Positions 24,501 to 36,613 of a stretch of 64,000 nucleotides of DNA are shown one piece after another. Under the pieces are notes generated by a model. The model made no database searches and was not told the DNA's origin. It saw only the letters and a list, made by a program, of their open reading frames with translations. The stretch's first letter is position 1; the number at the start of each line of letters is the position of its first letter. This stretch comes from Diplocarpon mali. Its lineage: Eukaryota > Ascomycota > Leotiomycetes > Helotiales > Drepanopezizaceae. The position numbers and the translations under genes are program-made. Where the stretch lies: positions 1 to 64,000 of the forward strand of contig JAENRP010000080.1 in the NCBI GenBank assembly GCA_024741835.1, written 5' to 3'.

Positions 24501-25740
24501 TATAGAAGTAAAGCAGTTCGACATTATTAATACATTTATCAACGCTCCTAAAGACCTAAGGAGTGCTCTAGTCATATGCTTCCTATTAGATGGCTTTAAG
24601 CGCCCTAGTATAGTAGTAGAACTGGACCGCGCGCTCTATAGGCTAAAAGACTCTCTGGCGCTATAGTATAGGAACTTCGTAGGAACGCTTAAAGGCCTTT
24701 AACTTAAGCTATTAAGCGAAGAGCCTTATATTTTTATAATAAAGGATCGTATAGTCTTTATAGCGTTTTATATTAATAATATTTAAGTGTTATATAAGGC
24801 CTTTAACTTAGATCAGGCGACTCGTCTAATTGAAGACCTAAAGAGGGCGTATAAGCTTACTATTATAGAAGATATCTCCTAGTTTTTTAAAGTAAGGATT
24901 ATTTAGGATAAGAAGGTAAAGAGGATCTCCTTAGTTTATAATACCTATATTAAGAAGATCGCTTAAAAGTTCGGAGCTAATATAGGGAGAGTGCCTAGTA
25001 CTCTACTACTAAAGAAGGAGTTTATTAAGAACTTAAAGCAAGCTTCTTTAGAAAAGGTAAAGGAGTATTAAGAAAAAATAGGCTCTATTCTCTATATAGC
25101 GATTATAATATGCTTAGATATTATATTTGCAGCCTCCTAACTATCTTTCTTTCTAACTAATCCAAGCTTTAAGCACCTCTTAGCTATAGACTAGACGCTT
25201 TAATACCTATATAGCACGCGCTTCTTAAGAATTGCCTATAGCTTTAAAGCTAAGGAATACCAATTGGTCGCGTCTTTAAATGCTTCTTTTAAAGATGATT
25301 AAGAGACCCGCAGATCCTCTTAAGGATACGTCTTCTTCCTATTTAAAGGACCAATTATTTAAAAAGCGAATTGCTAAGCAACTATCACGCTCTCCTCTAT
25401 TAAAGCAGAACTCTATAGCATGGTTTCTACTATAAAAGAGATAATAGCTATAAAACGCCTCTTTAAGAAGATTCGCATAGACTCCTTCTTTAAATAGAAT
25501 ATATATTATAATAACTAATAGACGATTCGGCTAATTATTATAAAGAATAAGAAGATTAAGATAAGCCTTTGATATATCGAAATTAGTAATATATAGATCC
25601 GCCAGGAGTACTAAAGAGGAAGCTTCTAAATAATCTACCTCCCTATTAGGGAGATGCACGCAAATAGGCTTATTAAGAACTTAGACTGCTAAAAGTTTAA
25701 AAGCTTTATTCGTTTATTAAACCTCTAAAGCTTTTAAACA
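21540..25740 (+). pseudogene. Copia B pol: protease, integrase, reverse transcriptase, RNase H (broken)
   Basis: Plus-strand order: a protease motif LLNNCAATYIVNSKDLL (about 21,665; expected D-x-G-A-[AS] with D and G changed); integrase (about 21,960-22,860); a linker typical before copia RT (HPFGKRFKKG, 24,205-24,240); reverse transcriptase (24,330-24,980) with VKQFDIINTFINAP, VELDRALYRLKDSL, FIAFYINNI as the YxDD counterpart, and LTIIEDIS; RNase H (25,190-25,700) with SFKAKEYQLVASLNASF, GYVFFLFKGPII, LSSIKAELYSM and a final MHANRLIKNLDC. Stops are of RIP type and catalytic aspartates are partly lost. Confidence 0.85.
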
Positions 25741-25959
25741 ATCGTTTAGTAACTTGCACTTATTAGTAAGTAGTCACTTATTACTAGGAGACTTATACTT
25801 ATAAGCTCCTACTCTTTTATAGTCATATTCATTTGTTTTCTCTTATAAAGCGCACTGCAGAAGCTTTTCCTTTTTTAAAAATATAAGAATAGGTAACGTT
25901 CTTAAGCTGCTATTACAGAGCGCGACCCTCTCTCAGATTCTCTTAGCTAAGGCCAGGAG

Positions 25960-26658
25960 CTAAGACGCTATAGCTAAGAGCTCTATATAGATCTCCTCCT
26001 AAAAGAGGCCTACTAGCACTCCCTTGGCCAGAGGCCTACTGGCAAATATACTAGCAAAGGCAGGAGGTGCGGCAGGGGCGATAGGAGCGAAGGCGCTAAG
26101 GGCGGCGGCGAGGACAGGCGCGGCGACGGCAGGGGCTAAGGAGATAAACGGGGAGACTATAGCAGCGGCTATAATAGCAGAGGCAAAGGGGATAGGAGCG
26201 GCGGCAGCAGCAACAGGGGCGAACGGGTCTAAGCCAAAGGGGCTAGAAGCAAACGGGAATAGTATGCTAAGAGCAGGGGAGGCAGCAGTACTACTACTCG
26301 CAGGAGTAGCAGGCCCTCTTAGCACTAGGGTTTAATCGCTTCTATCTTTTAAAATTAGCCTAGAACTTAATAAGACTTGATAAGATATATTATAAAAGCT
26401 TTAAAGCGCACCCTTTACTGCATTTAGCAATAGCACCACCTCCTTTTTAAAAGCACCGCAAGCGCGGGCTGATATAATAGCCTCTTAAGAAGCGAAGAGA
26501 GGTCTGCTAGCTTGCTAGCAGCTGTTACTTAATATTATATAATAAACGTAACGCGTACTAAAGGTGCTATTAAAGCATTAATAATCGAGATTGCTAGTAC
26601 TCTTGCGTGCGATATAATATATGTACGCGTTATCGCGCTCTATCGTAGGCTTAGGCAT
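25960..26658 (-). pseudogene. Antisense coding-like segment in copia B, with RIP-free GC-rich half
   Basis: Opposite to gag-pol, from an ATG at 26,658, the minus strand reads MPKPTIERDNAYIYYIARKS and continues with RIP-type stops to 26,326. It then runs open to 25,999 as an Ala/Pro/Ser-rich stretch (108 codons). The plus strand is open over the same bases (26,024-26,335, Ala/Gly-rich, 103 codons), because the GC-rich sequence has few stops in any frame. Within 26,024-26,335 CpA steps such as ggcagg and gcaggg are common, unlike the surrounding pol. Product unknown. The GC-rich part may be low-complexity rather than functional. Confidence 0.45.
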
Positions 26659-27204
26659 ACGGCGCGCAATAAGGGCAGGGCTCTTAGGTAGCGGCAGCAG
26701 CAGTAGGAGCGGCAGTAGCAGTAGGGATAGCAGCGGCGGCTTATTACCTAGCAGGCGCTAGGAGGACTAGAATAGGGTTCCTACTCCTATAAGAGCGCTA
26801 GTAACCTAGCGTAAAGTTAGTATAACGCAGGGTATAGGGACTCTAAGGGTCTTACTTTACAAGGGCAGCTAGGGCCATAATAAGCAGGAGTTCCTTCTAT
26901 ATTTAAAAATTATTAGTATAAAGACGATATTTTTAAATAATAAAAGAGAGTTATTTTTAAAAGAAGAGAAGGAGAACCTTTATAATAGAAATACTCTATA
27001 GGAAGCCTAATAAAGCATTAGTATAAAATCGTAAAGATTCTTAAGCGCGCTTATTGCCTATAGCAACCTTTCTCATTTTAAAAGGAACGACCTCTAAAGG
27101 GGCAGTATATAAGATAGAGCCTCTTTTCCTTATAACTGCTATTCTTTCTTTTATTTTATCTATATAGCTAAGCGATTCTAAGAGCATCGCCTAATTAAAA
27201 GGTA

Positions 27205-27402
27205 TATTATATAAAATAGGCGAAGTCTCCACTTATTCTAAAGACCCTCTATATGACTCCTATTAAGTTATAGACTCTCCCTTTTCTTTCCGAAGTCTCC
27301 TTACCATATATATACTAGATAATAATACAATCAATCATCTTTTCCTACTTCTGCGAGCCTCCTAAGCGACCTAATGAAGGCCCTCCAGCCGACCGCACCA
27401 CA
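27205..27402 (+). repeat. 3' LTR of copia B
   Basis: 198 bases. Its inner start differs from the 5' LTR at 8 of the first 21 positions, all transitions of RIP type, while its outer end (gccgaccgcaccaca) is unmutated and ends in the canonical CA. Followed by TSD gatac. Confidence 0.92.
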
Positions 27403-27407
27403 GATAC

Positions 27408-28260
27408 TTAAGAGTTAGATTAGTATAAAAGGATAGTTATTATTTTCCTAACTGCAGGTCAATTAGAGTAAGGTCTAAGTAGGGGTATTAAGATAGGTGA
27501 TATAGCTATTACTCTAATATATTATTATATAACCCTATTGCTTAATTAATAGGATATTAATATATATATAGCTATAGGGAAAAAGGGGGTAACCTTCCTT
27601 CCTTAACTCTTACTAATATATCGACCATCGACCTTTAGAAGCCTCCTTTACCTACTGCGCCGACTCACTTAAGCTCAATAGCCTCGCTTCTATCGATTAC
27701 TCTTTAGCAATTGCGCGCTTTTAGGTTCTTGATCTTAGTTCTAGCTCCCTTTTTAAATTGCTCTTCGAAAGGGTGATTTGCAAGCTCCTTCTAATAAGTT
27801 GGCGCTTTAAGAAGCTTATCTTAAGGTGGAATTAGAAGGGTAGAGTTTCCTCTAAAGCTTTTAAATTAAGTCGCCGCAGCAATAATATAATATACCGCTT
27901 TATACTCTTCTCTATTAATTCTTATAAGCTCTTGACTTAATTAGAAAGTTAATATAAAGCTATTTACCTACTCTAACTAATATATTTTAAGTTCTTTAAG
28001 GGCTAATAGGAGATCCTTAATATACGTTATATATATAGCATTCCTGCTCCCTCTTCTCCTTTTCGACCTATAGAGTAGTATAGGTATCATTTCCTACTTC
28101 TTATTAGGCTTCTTGCGTTTTCGAAAGGCCCTTATATTAAGTACTTTAGGCTAAGCTTCTATTAGTTTTAAAGAACTCCCTCTTTTAGTATTATCCTTAA
28201 GAGCTTCTATATCCTAGCGTAGCTCCCGATCGATCGGTGCTTTTAATAAGAGCTAGCGTG
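27408..28260 (-). mobile_element. Copia C, third fragment (pol region before reverse transcriptase)
   Basis: On the minus strand about 27,800-27,660 reads SPFEEQFKKGARTKIKNLKARN then RVIDRSEAIE. This matches the conserved segment of copia polyproteins just before the reverse transcriptase (HPxxxxFxxAxxxExxxLxxxxT...VVDRSEA). It continues the minus-strand copia C reading from 35,817-36,613 across the gypsy B insertion. The reverse transcriptase expected next is absent. Bases 27,408-27,600 show no recognisable domain, so the true left limit is uncertain. Confidence 0.55.
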
Positions 28261-28265
28261 CTTCT

Positions 28266-28572
28266 TGTAACGGCTGCACCTCCACTTAGTGCAATTACCT
28301 AGGAGTACGGCGTTTTAAGGTTTTACAATCTCGATTCGACGCAGGGTTTTCTCGAATCGACCCTAAAGGTGCAAAAGGATATTCTTGCATAATATTATAT
28401 AAACGGACAAAGAGCCTTAAGCTACTTATATATATAAGGAAGAAGGGCTCTCCCCTAAGGAGGGCTCTCTAACTTCTTCGTTTCCTTTATATTAGACTTA
28501 TAGAATACGCCTTTTGCACTACTTCTTACTTTTATACTTGATCTCGCACTTCGGCAGTTTTATATTATTATA
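28266..28572 (+). repeat. 5' LTR of gypsy B
   Basis: 307 bases starting tgtaacggctgcacc. The outer start is unmutated, while the inner end reads atattattata where the 3' LTR has gtgttgttaca. Confidence 0.93.
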
Positions 28573-28899
28573 TTAAATGAAGAAGTTCTTTTCTACTAGG
28601 GACGGCTTTTAATAATATCCTACCCCTTTTGAAAATCGATTTGTAGTTATTTCGACTTTCGATAGAGTCAGGATCTTAAAGATCTCTTAGACAAACTAGG
28701 AGCTTAAGTATAGCTTATTAACTAGTATAATCGAAGAACGCTTTTACTAGTCGGATTTTCTCAACTACTCCTTTTATAAAAGTGCTATAGGCAGAAGTTA
28801 GGAAAGCACTACGCTACTAAAACCCTTTTTCTATAGAACCCCTTTTTAACCGAATTACTATTAAAACCAAAATCGGTAAAATGAATTCCCTACTAGCCG

Positions 28900-30200
28900 G
28901 AAGTTAGCAAATATAAAATATACCCGGTTCATTTAAGGAAGCAGCTTCTATAGGGAGTACCCCTACTCTAGCCCTTAAGGCCGGACCTTCCTCTGCCGCT
29001 AAGGGCAAGAGACTATAATACTATAGCTAAGCCAATTAAAATAAATAAGACTTTTCGAATCCAAATATATTATAAGGAATAGTCTTAAGTTTAAAGGAAT
29101 CCTTATAACGCTAAGATCAATCTAATTAATAATTACAAAGTAAGATTAGCAGGATTGCTTAAGCTATCTTTAGCTTAAAGACCCTAGCTTATTAAAGCTA
29201 AGAAACGGCTTAGCGTATATATTAGACTATTAAGCGAGAATCTACCTACTCTTACTAAAGCGAGTCTTAGCCTCCTCTAGAAGTCGATACAGATATAAGA
29301 CAGCTAAAAATTCAGCTGACTGAAAAAATCACCCCTTTTAATAATAGGACCTCTCTAATATATAAGTAGTAATTAGCTTTAGTCTAAGACCGATTGCAAG
29401 TTAATACTAACCTATATTCGAATGAGCGAGCTCGCTAAGCCCTTATTTAAGGATCTACTATAAGATAAGCCCGAACGTACTTTAAACCCTAGTACCTTTT
29501 AGAGACTAACCCCTTTCGAAATTATTAAGAAATAGTAGAACTGCTAAGCAGTTACTTTTTAACTAATTAAGAGGTAGACCTATTTCGATCTACTTTCTAC
29601 TACCTTTATATAAGAGAAGCCGGTTATTCTAAGGAAACCTTCCCTTAGTTTTAGGCCCGATTCTAATTAGCTATAATCTAGGAAGAGGTCTTAAGATTTA
29701 AGTAGTTCTTCTTTATATAGAATAAGATTATCCCTTAGCTTAAAGCAGCCTGCGCCTTAGCTAAGGCCTTTTAAAGGAAGGACTATACTATTATAATTAA
29801 TTAAGTAAACGCCTTTGATACCGAATATTAAAGCAATCAACTTCTCAACCCTTCGACTGAAAGCAAGGCGACCCTAGCATTATACTAGAAGATATCCAGT
29901 TTGCTTCTTAATAAGACCGCTCGCGGTCCAAGCGCCGGAAGTACCACCCGAGTTCCTAGGCTATTAGCCCTAAAGCCTACTACCCCTTTTTACTAAGACC
30001 CGCTAGCTAAGGCTAGTTCTCTTATTTTACCCCTTAAGCAAGCCACCTACTAGACCTATAGCAAAACTAGTTACTATAAGATTAAGTGCCCTTTTATAAG
30101 TAAGATTAATACCTTAGAAGATATAAAAGAAGCTGACCCGACTTTGGACTTAATTGAAAATAAGGTCGAAATAGAAGAAGATTAAGAAAACGAAGAGGCT
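28900..30200 (+). pseudogene. Gypsy B gag (broken)
   Basis: Between the 5' LTR and the protease/RT region the plus strand has a gag-like reading. About 30,040-30,100 translates to YSKTSYYKIKCPF, a CCHC zinc knuckle (C-x2-C-x4-H-x4-C) with the first Cys and the His replaced by Tyr (C-to-T and G-to-A changes). An acidic tail follows (LIENKVEIEED). Stops throughout. Start not located. Confidence 0.65.
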
Positions 30201-30479
30201 TAAGAAAAGACTCCTACTTAGGCTTGCAAAAGTGCGACTTATTAAAGCTAGATCTTAACTCTTTAATAAGAGAGAAGCAATTCCTAACCTTTTATACTAT
30301 TAGTATAAATGGACTTAAAGTATTATTATTAGCTTTAGCAAATACTAAAGCCCTTAGTTACCTTTTTTTAAATCGTTCCCTTTTTATATATCTTTCGAAA
30401 GCGATTAGCTTTAAAATTCTTCCTCTTCTAGCCCTTATTCTTATCTATAGATTTTAAAATACTATTTGCGCATAAGCTA

Positions 30480-33400
30480 CGCACTATATATGCTTTCATT
30501 TGATAATTGATAGAAGGCGTATCTATAACTGCCCTTAGGTTATTCTTAACCTAGGCTAGCGCAATGCTATTATTAGAGTCAAATGGATATGCTGATTTAG
30601 ACTTAAACTTAACTTAAAGGAAAACCGATTCATATAGCCTTTATATTACCCCTTATCTCCTTGATTTGCAAAAGAAATTGTTATTTATCTTCCCCCTTTT
30701 AAAGGACTTTGGATCCAATCTAATTATTAAGCTGATATTAATCGCAGAAAATAGGAAATAGCTATAGATAAAGCTTAATAGATTAATAGAAGATAGTCTT
30801 GCGTTAATTTAATAGTCCTAGCTAAGCGCAAGATCCCTATTGCTATTATTAAGCTAGCGCCCCTACCTTTAATTAAGCTAGATCCAGGAATACCGCCTAA
30901 TACGAATCGACTATATTCTAACCTTATTTGCAAATGCCCTAAAGCCGTAGTTCTTATTTATAAAATTAGTACTAATGCCTTTTATTATAATATAAAGCGT
31001 AAGGAGATTGAATTCTTTTAAACCAGTATTTATAAAGTGGATAGGATTTTAAAGGAAAGATATAAGCCTAAGAGTCCTAATATTAAAAAGCTAATTAACA
31101 ATCGACTCTTAAAATAGTACCGATCTTTAAGATAAGCCTTTTTAAAAAGGGATATAGATACCCTTCCTCCCTATCGGTACTATAATTATAAGATATAGCT
31201 AAAAGGGCCTTTGCCTAACGCCTATTCGCCCTTCTACTATTAATCAACTAAAGAGCTTAAGGTTATAAAGGAATACTTACTTGAGAATTTAGACAAAGGC
31301 TTTATTAAGATAAGTACTAGCCCCTTTACTTCGCTAGTACTATTTGTAAAGAAGGCCGACAGTAGCCTCCGATTTTGCATAAACTACTAGAAGCTAAACG
31401 CACTAACTTAGAAAGACGCTTACCCGATTCTAAAGATAGACGAGCTTTTAAGGCGAGTATCTAAAGCTAAGATTTTCATAAAACTGGATATTCGGGCCGC
31501 TTTTAATCAAATACAAATGGACCCTAAATTAGAGGAATATACTACCTTTTAAATAAGGTATAGATCTTATAAATGCAAGGTTCTCTTATTCAGCCTTTGT
31601 AATAGACCTAGTACTTACTAGTAGTATATGAATAATATTCTTTTAAATTACTTAAATGATTTTTATATAGCGTATTTAAATAATATTTTAATTTACTTTA
31701 AGAATATTAAAAAGTACTAAGGTCATATTAAAAAGGTGCTAAAACGACTCTTAAAGGCTAGCCTTTAAATAGATATTAAGAAGTGCGAATTCTATATTAC
31801 TTGAATTCGATATCTTAGATACGTTTTAATAATAATCAGGATCGAACTAGACCTTAAAAAGGTCGAACCATTATACAATTAGAAGTACTTGGAAACTATT
31901 ATTAGAGTAAAGTCCTACTTAAGATTTTGCGGATTCTATTAATAATTCATTTGTAACTTTAGGCTAATCGCCAAACCCTTTTCTATTCTAACCCGACCGA
32001 TAGTGCCTTAGAATTGGATAGAAGAGTGCCGAATCGCTTTTGAAGAGCTTTGCAAACAGCTGCTTTCAATTTAGCAGATTTACTATTTTAACCCTAACTT
32101 ACTTATAAAGCTGGAAACTGATACTTCTAATAGCATTATTGCTAAAGTACTTTCTTAGTAATACTCTAATAAGTAATAGTACCCAATTGGCTTCTATTTA
32201 TATATACTCTTTAGCTATAAACCTAATTGGGAAATATATAATAAGGAACTCTTTACTATTATAGAATCCTATTATAAATAGAGACCTAAGCTTATATCAC
32301 TTAAGGAGCGAGTTGATATTTACTTAGATCACCGCTCCCTTAAGTACTTTATAACTACTAAGGTTCTAACTATGAAATAGTACTAATAGATAGAATTTCT
32401 ATCTAACTTCAATTTTCGAATCGTATATACTTTAAGCAAAGATAATTAAAAGGCTAATATTCTTAGCTGCTAAGAGTAGGATATATTAGTTTATAAATAA
32501 GCGAAGCTAGATAGCCGATCTTAAGTTCTGATTTCCCTAGCTTAATTAGACCTTTAAATTAATATTAAACTAGCTAAAAAATTTCTCGCCGAATCTGCTA
32601 AAGGCACCCTTGCCTTAATGTTAACCGATACTTCCGATTCGACTCCGAATCGACTTAAGGATTCCTTTAATTTAATTGAAAAGCTTTATTAAGATAATTG
32701 CAAATCCTTTTAAGAGATTTGCGCCAACCTCCTTAAGAACTACTCCTTAAAAGACGGATTGCTTTACTTTAAAGAGCGTCTCTGCGTACGCTATAATACT
32801 CCTTTATACACTTATCTAATTTAGGAAGCTTATAACTAACCTTTAAGCGCATACCTTAGTAGCTTAAAGACCTACTAGCTACTTGCTCTTAAGTACTACT
32901 AGGTCGGGATAGGTTCGGACTGTAAAAGATTTATTATAAACTATAGACCTTATTAATTCTTATATTCAAAGACAACTAAATAATAAGGCCTCTTATAGCC
33001 TCTCCCTATTCCTAACTATCCTATGCAGCACTTATATATAGATTTTAAGAATTTCCCTTTTAATAAGCATAGTTTTAATCGAATCCTGGTTTTTATAGAC
33101 CGACTTAGTAAGAGCGCTATTACAATCCTTTATTATAAAGATATTAACGCTTAAGGAACTGCCCGATTATTCGTTTAATAGATATATCGATTCGGCCATA
33201 TTCTAGAGACAATTACCTCCAACCGAGGCCCTTAATTCGTCTCCTTATTTTAAAGAGAGTTCTGCTATATTATTAGTATTAAGATTAAACTCTCTATAGT
33301 ATACTATAAGGAGACTGACGGCTAAACGGAGATTATAAATAAGTATATTAATTTAAGGCTATAGCCTTTTATTAATTACTATTAAGATAATTAAAGTAAA

Positions 33401-34120
33401 CTGATTCTATTAATAGATCGTACGCAATCGACTCTCCCTTACGCTTTAATTAGTATAACCTTATATTAGCTTAGATATAGAGTTGCGCTTTAAATGAGTT
33501 AGGACTAGATCTTGCTAAAAACGTCTAGCCTATAGGAGAAATTGAACTAAGCAAAGGCTAGGCTTATAGTAGAAAGGATATACATAGCTTAGGAAGTAGC
33601 GAAAGGTAATATAGAATGCGCTTAAGAGAAAATGCGTAAGTCTATAAATTAATACTAAAGGGAGATTGATTAGAAACCTAAAGATATAGTCTACCTTTTA
33701 ATAAAAAATCTTAAGAACTACCGTCTTAGTAGGAAACTGGCCAATTAATAGGATAGCCCTTTTAAGATTCTTAAGAAGGTAGGCAATTTATATTAAATTA
33801 AGCTACTTATAGGTTTTATAATATATAATATCTTCGCGCTAGAGCTACTATTTAAAGACCTGCAGAACCCTTTGCTAGGTTAAGAATAACCTTAGCCTAC
33901 TATAAAAAAGATCGCTAGGTAAGAAGAATATAAAGTGTTTAAGATACTAGGTATACGCCTATCTTAAGGGAAACTAGAGTACTAGGTCAAATGGACTAGT
34001 TATAACCTTGATTTAAGTTAGTATTATATATCAAATTTTATAAGGTCCTTATATAAGATTCGCGACTTTCATTAGGCCAATCCTATAAAGCTAGAACTAC
34101 CTTAGAACTTATAAGCTTAG
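30480..34120 (+). pseudogene. Gypsy B pol with C-terminal chromodomain (broken)
   Basis: Plus strand, in order: reverse transcriptase (31,300-31,800) with SPFTSLVLFVKKADSSLRF, KDAYPILKIDELL, FIKLDIRAAFNQIQM and AYLNNILIYF (YLDD counterpart, first Asp to Asn); RNase H (32,030-32,480) with LLIKLETDTSNS, EIYNKELFTII, DHRSLKYF and ILSC; integrase (32,980-33,450) with HLYIDFKNFP, FIDRLSKSAI, TSNRGP and YYKETDG; chromodomain (33,930-34,120) with EYKVFKILGIR, GKLEYxVKWTSYN and RDFH. The domain order is diagnostic of Ty3/gypsy. Many TAG/TAA stops make it inactive. Confidence 0.9.
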
Positions 34121-34281
34121 CTAAAGGCTTAGGAAAGCGGTATAGATGATTATAATCACTTAGAAGACAATAGGCCGGATGTAAAATAGGTTAGTAAATA
34201 AATCTAAAAATACAAATAAATAAAAAAAAAAAAGAAGAAAAATAATAAAAATAATAATACCAAGCCTACTGCCCCCTCCCC

Positions 34282-35113
34282 TTACAACTCCTCCGACCCC
34301 TCCTCCTTTGCGCTAAGGGAGACAAGCTCTAACTCTGTTCTAGAGCTAGAGCTCGCCTTCCGAATACGCCTCCGCCTAGAACGACCCCGACCTCCTCTTA
34401 CCGCTGCTAGCACCGCCCTACTAGCTACCGCGCCTAATGCTACCCTTACTACTGCAAGCCCTCCTCCCTTTATAAGAGACTCTGCTACTATAGCGGTCCG
34501 CTCTACTAACATAGCGATAGACCCTAAGAGGCCTAGTATAATTCGATTAGATTGCTCTAACCTCGCTAGCTAAGACTCAATAAGGTTACCGCGCTCCTAT
34601 TAGAAAGTCAGCGATCGATTTAATACTAATTCGAGTTTAACTTATAGCAACTATCGCTTAAACCCCCTTTAGCTAGCTTACTATGGCCTTAGCTATAGAG
34701 CAGAGCTTTGCAAAGCTAGCACGCTCAATTTAAGAGCAGCTAGTCGGAGCCTTTACGCTAGCTATTAGTAGGAGGTTGATAAGGACCTAGGCGCGCCGGA
34801 CCACCTCTTAATAGAGCATCTTGCGGTTCCTTGCCGAAACCGCTTACGCGTTATCGTTATCGCTACTATTATCCTCCTCTTGCTACTAGGCAGCCTCCCC
34901 CTGCTACTTCTTAAGGGCCGCGAATAGCGCCGCAAACTCCTCCCCGATATAAGAGGGAAGCTATAAGGTATTAGAATAAATAGAACTCTAAAGTCGATTC
35001 GGAGTACTTATAAGAATGCACTCCGCCTTCTGCTCCTAGTACCAGTAGCACTTCTTGCTACGCTCCGACTCGAATTCGCACTTATATATGATATCGCGTA
35101 TAAGGCGCCGCAT
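34282..35113 (-). pseudogene. Antisense coding-like segment in gypsy B (unknown product)
   Basis: Between pol and the 3' LTR, opposite to gag-pol, the minus strand reads as a protein when RIP-type TAG/TAA are taken as former Gln/Trp codons: MRRLIRDIIYKCEFESERSK near 35,113, an acidic middle (EEDNSSDNDNA), then a frame change and a Leu/Ala-rich, Arg-rich end that is open from 34,512 to 34,282. That end contains the basic run RGRSRRRRIRKASSSS, which could be a nuclear-localisation or nucleic-acid-binding tail. GC content is higher than in pol. I do not recognise a family. Confidence 0.5.
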
Positions 35114-35504
35114 ATACTAGCAATAATAAATATAGTAGGCCATTGCAAGGGCGCCCAATAGCAGGGGAATTAGCACTACGCGTATTAGACGCGATTCGAC
35201 CCTAGACTAAGGCAAACTTACTTATAGTAGTTAGTAGTAGTAGTAGTAATTGTTTCTACTACTATACATTAGCCCTATGCTATAGTAGTAGGAGTAGGGG
35301 ACTTATGCGATTATATATAGTTATTATACTAAGGAAGGAAGATCCTGCGGAAGGAGAAACAAATTTAAGTATATAATGCGACTTGCGCTAAACTAAATAT
35401 AGAATGGTACTATTCGTATAATAACGCGCTAAGCACGCTACTATACGAAAATTATCACGACCTACTAACGCTTATAGGCAAGCGTTCTCAAAGGGGGGAG
35501 GTAG

Positions 35505-35811
35505 TATAATAGCTACACCTCTACTTAGTGCAATTACCTAAGAGTATAGCATTTTAAGGTTTTGCAATCTCGATTTAACGTAAGGTTTTCTCAAATCGAC
35601 CCTAAAGGTGCAAAAGGATATTCTTATATAATATTATATAAATGGATAAAGAGCCTTAAGCTACTTATATATATAAGGAAGAAGGGCTCTCCCTTAAGGA
35701 GGGCTCTCTAACTTCTTCGTTTCCTTTGTATTAGACCTATAGAATACGCCTTTTGCACTACTTCTTGCTCCTATACTTGATCTCGCACTTCGGCGGTTCT
35801 GTGTTGTTACA
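35505..35811 (+). repeat. 3' LTR of gypsy B
   Basis: Starts tataatagctacacc (RIP-converted form of tgtaacggctgcacc) and ends with the unmutated gtgttgttaca, followed by TSD cttct. Confidence 0.93.
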
Positions 35812-35816
35812 CTTCT

Positions 35817-36608
35817 TCACCAGTTGCCTATAGTAGAGCTTCTAGTAATTAAGGGGCCTACTCCTGCCCTTGCGATTACTTAGTCCGTATAGTAACTAAA
35901 GGCCTAGTATTACGCTCCTTAGTAGAACTGGCATTTATAATATCGCTTTCAATACTCCTCCTAACTATTAATAGTTATCTTAAAGCATTTAACCCTTTGC
36001 TATTAGGCAGCTGCTCTTAAGTAGCTAAGGTAGAAATGCTATAAGTAGCCTTATAAAGGACAATAGCCTTCGATAGATCTAAGCTTAAAGCTTCTATTAG
36101 TAAAAGATTAATAGGCTTACCTCCTACTAAGTTATCCGCAGGTTACTCGTCTAAAGCTCCTTCTACGTTCTTAATAATTAACTCAGCGTCTTAAGCTTCC
36201 TCCTTCTCCTCTTTAATTATTTGCACAATCTCCTTAATAATTGGAAGCAGATAGCCAGCTACCTTTTCATACTCTTTAAAGTAGAATTTGGACTTATCGA
36301 ACTCAACATTTTAAGAGATTATAACCTTTCGGAGCTTAAGCACTTAGATCCTATATATATTAGTAGCATAGTAACTAACTAGGTATCTAATATACCCTTA
36401 TAGTATAGTTTTAAAAGCTCTCTTATTCTTTAGAGCTTCCCTCTCCTTTGCTAATAGGTACGCGCGCGCTCTATACGCTTTTATACCCCCTTATTCTAGT
36501 CTTAAATCGGTAGTAAGCTTTATAGTAATCTGCGGATTATACTACTTAAAGTATTATCTAAACTAAAGCTAAAGCACCTTATTTGGACTCTTCCATCCCT
36601 TGCACTTT
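35817..36608 (-). mobile_element. Copia C, second fragment (integrase C-terminal part)
   Basis: The minus strand from 36,608 reads KCKGWKSPNKVL, then GGIKAYRARAYLLAKEREAL, YLVSYYATNIYRI, LRKVIIS and VEFDKSKFYF: the C-terminal part of a copia integrase (W-x-x-P...G-x-x-A-Y...L-V-G-Y...N-I-Y-R-I-W...V-x-F-D-E). Joining it to the frame ending at 47,671 across copia A2, keeping one copy of the TSD, gives the continuous reading YNIGLLKCKGWKSPN. That proves copia A2 inserted into copia C. Confidence 0.8.
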
Positions 36609-36613
36609 AATAG

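Larger units (their letters stand above)
19816..27402 (+). mobile_element. Copia B: full-length copia retrotransposon with intact 5-base TSD
   Basis: 198-base LTRs at 19,816-20,013 and 27,205-27,402 are flanked by the 5-base duplication gatac (19,811-19,815 and 27,403-27,407). The interior carries gag with a degenerate zinc knuckle, protease, integrase, reverse transcriptase and RNase H, then about 1.6 kb of extra sequence with a GC-rich island and an antisense coding-like segment. Stops of RIP type interrupt all pol frames. A solo LTR of the same family occurs at 41,749-41,947 and is much less mutated. Confidence 0.92.
28266..35811 (+). mobile_element. Gypsy B: full-length Ty3/gypsy retrotransposon with chromodomain
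   Basis: 307-base LTRs (28,266-28,572 and 35,505-35,811) are flanked by the 5-base duplication cttct (28,261-28,265 and 35,812-35,816). A polypurine tract (aaaggggggaggtag, 35,490-35,504) abuts the 3' LTR. Inside are gag, then pol in gypsy order with reverse transcriptase, RNase H, integrase and a C-terminal chromodomain, followed by 1.3 kb that includes an antisense coding-like segment. The chromodomain places it among chromovirus-like gypsy elements, which target heterochromatin. All frames are broken by RIP-type stops. It is inserted in copia C. Confidence 0.93.

Noticed and set aside
26024..26335. 103-codon Ala/Gly-rich frame on the plus strand of copia B as a host gene
   Set aside because: It lies in GC-rich sequence open on both strands, inside the element before the 3' LTR. 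The antisense frame extends further and fits better, though neither is proven.
34202..34255. A-rich run after gypsy B pol as a LINE poly(A) tail
   Set aside because: It lies inside an LTR-bounded element downstream of the chromodomain; no LINE sequence adjoins it.
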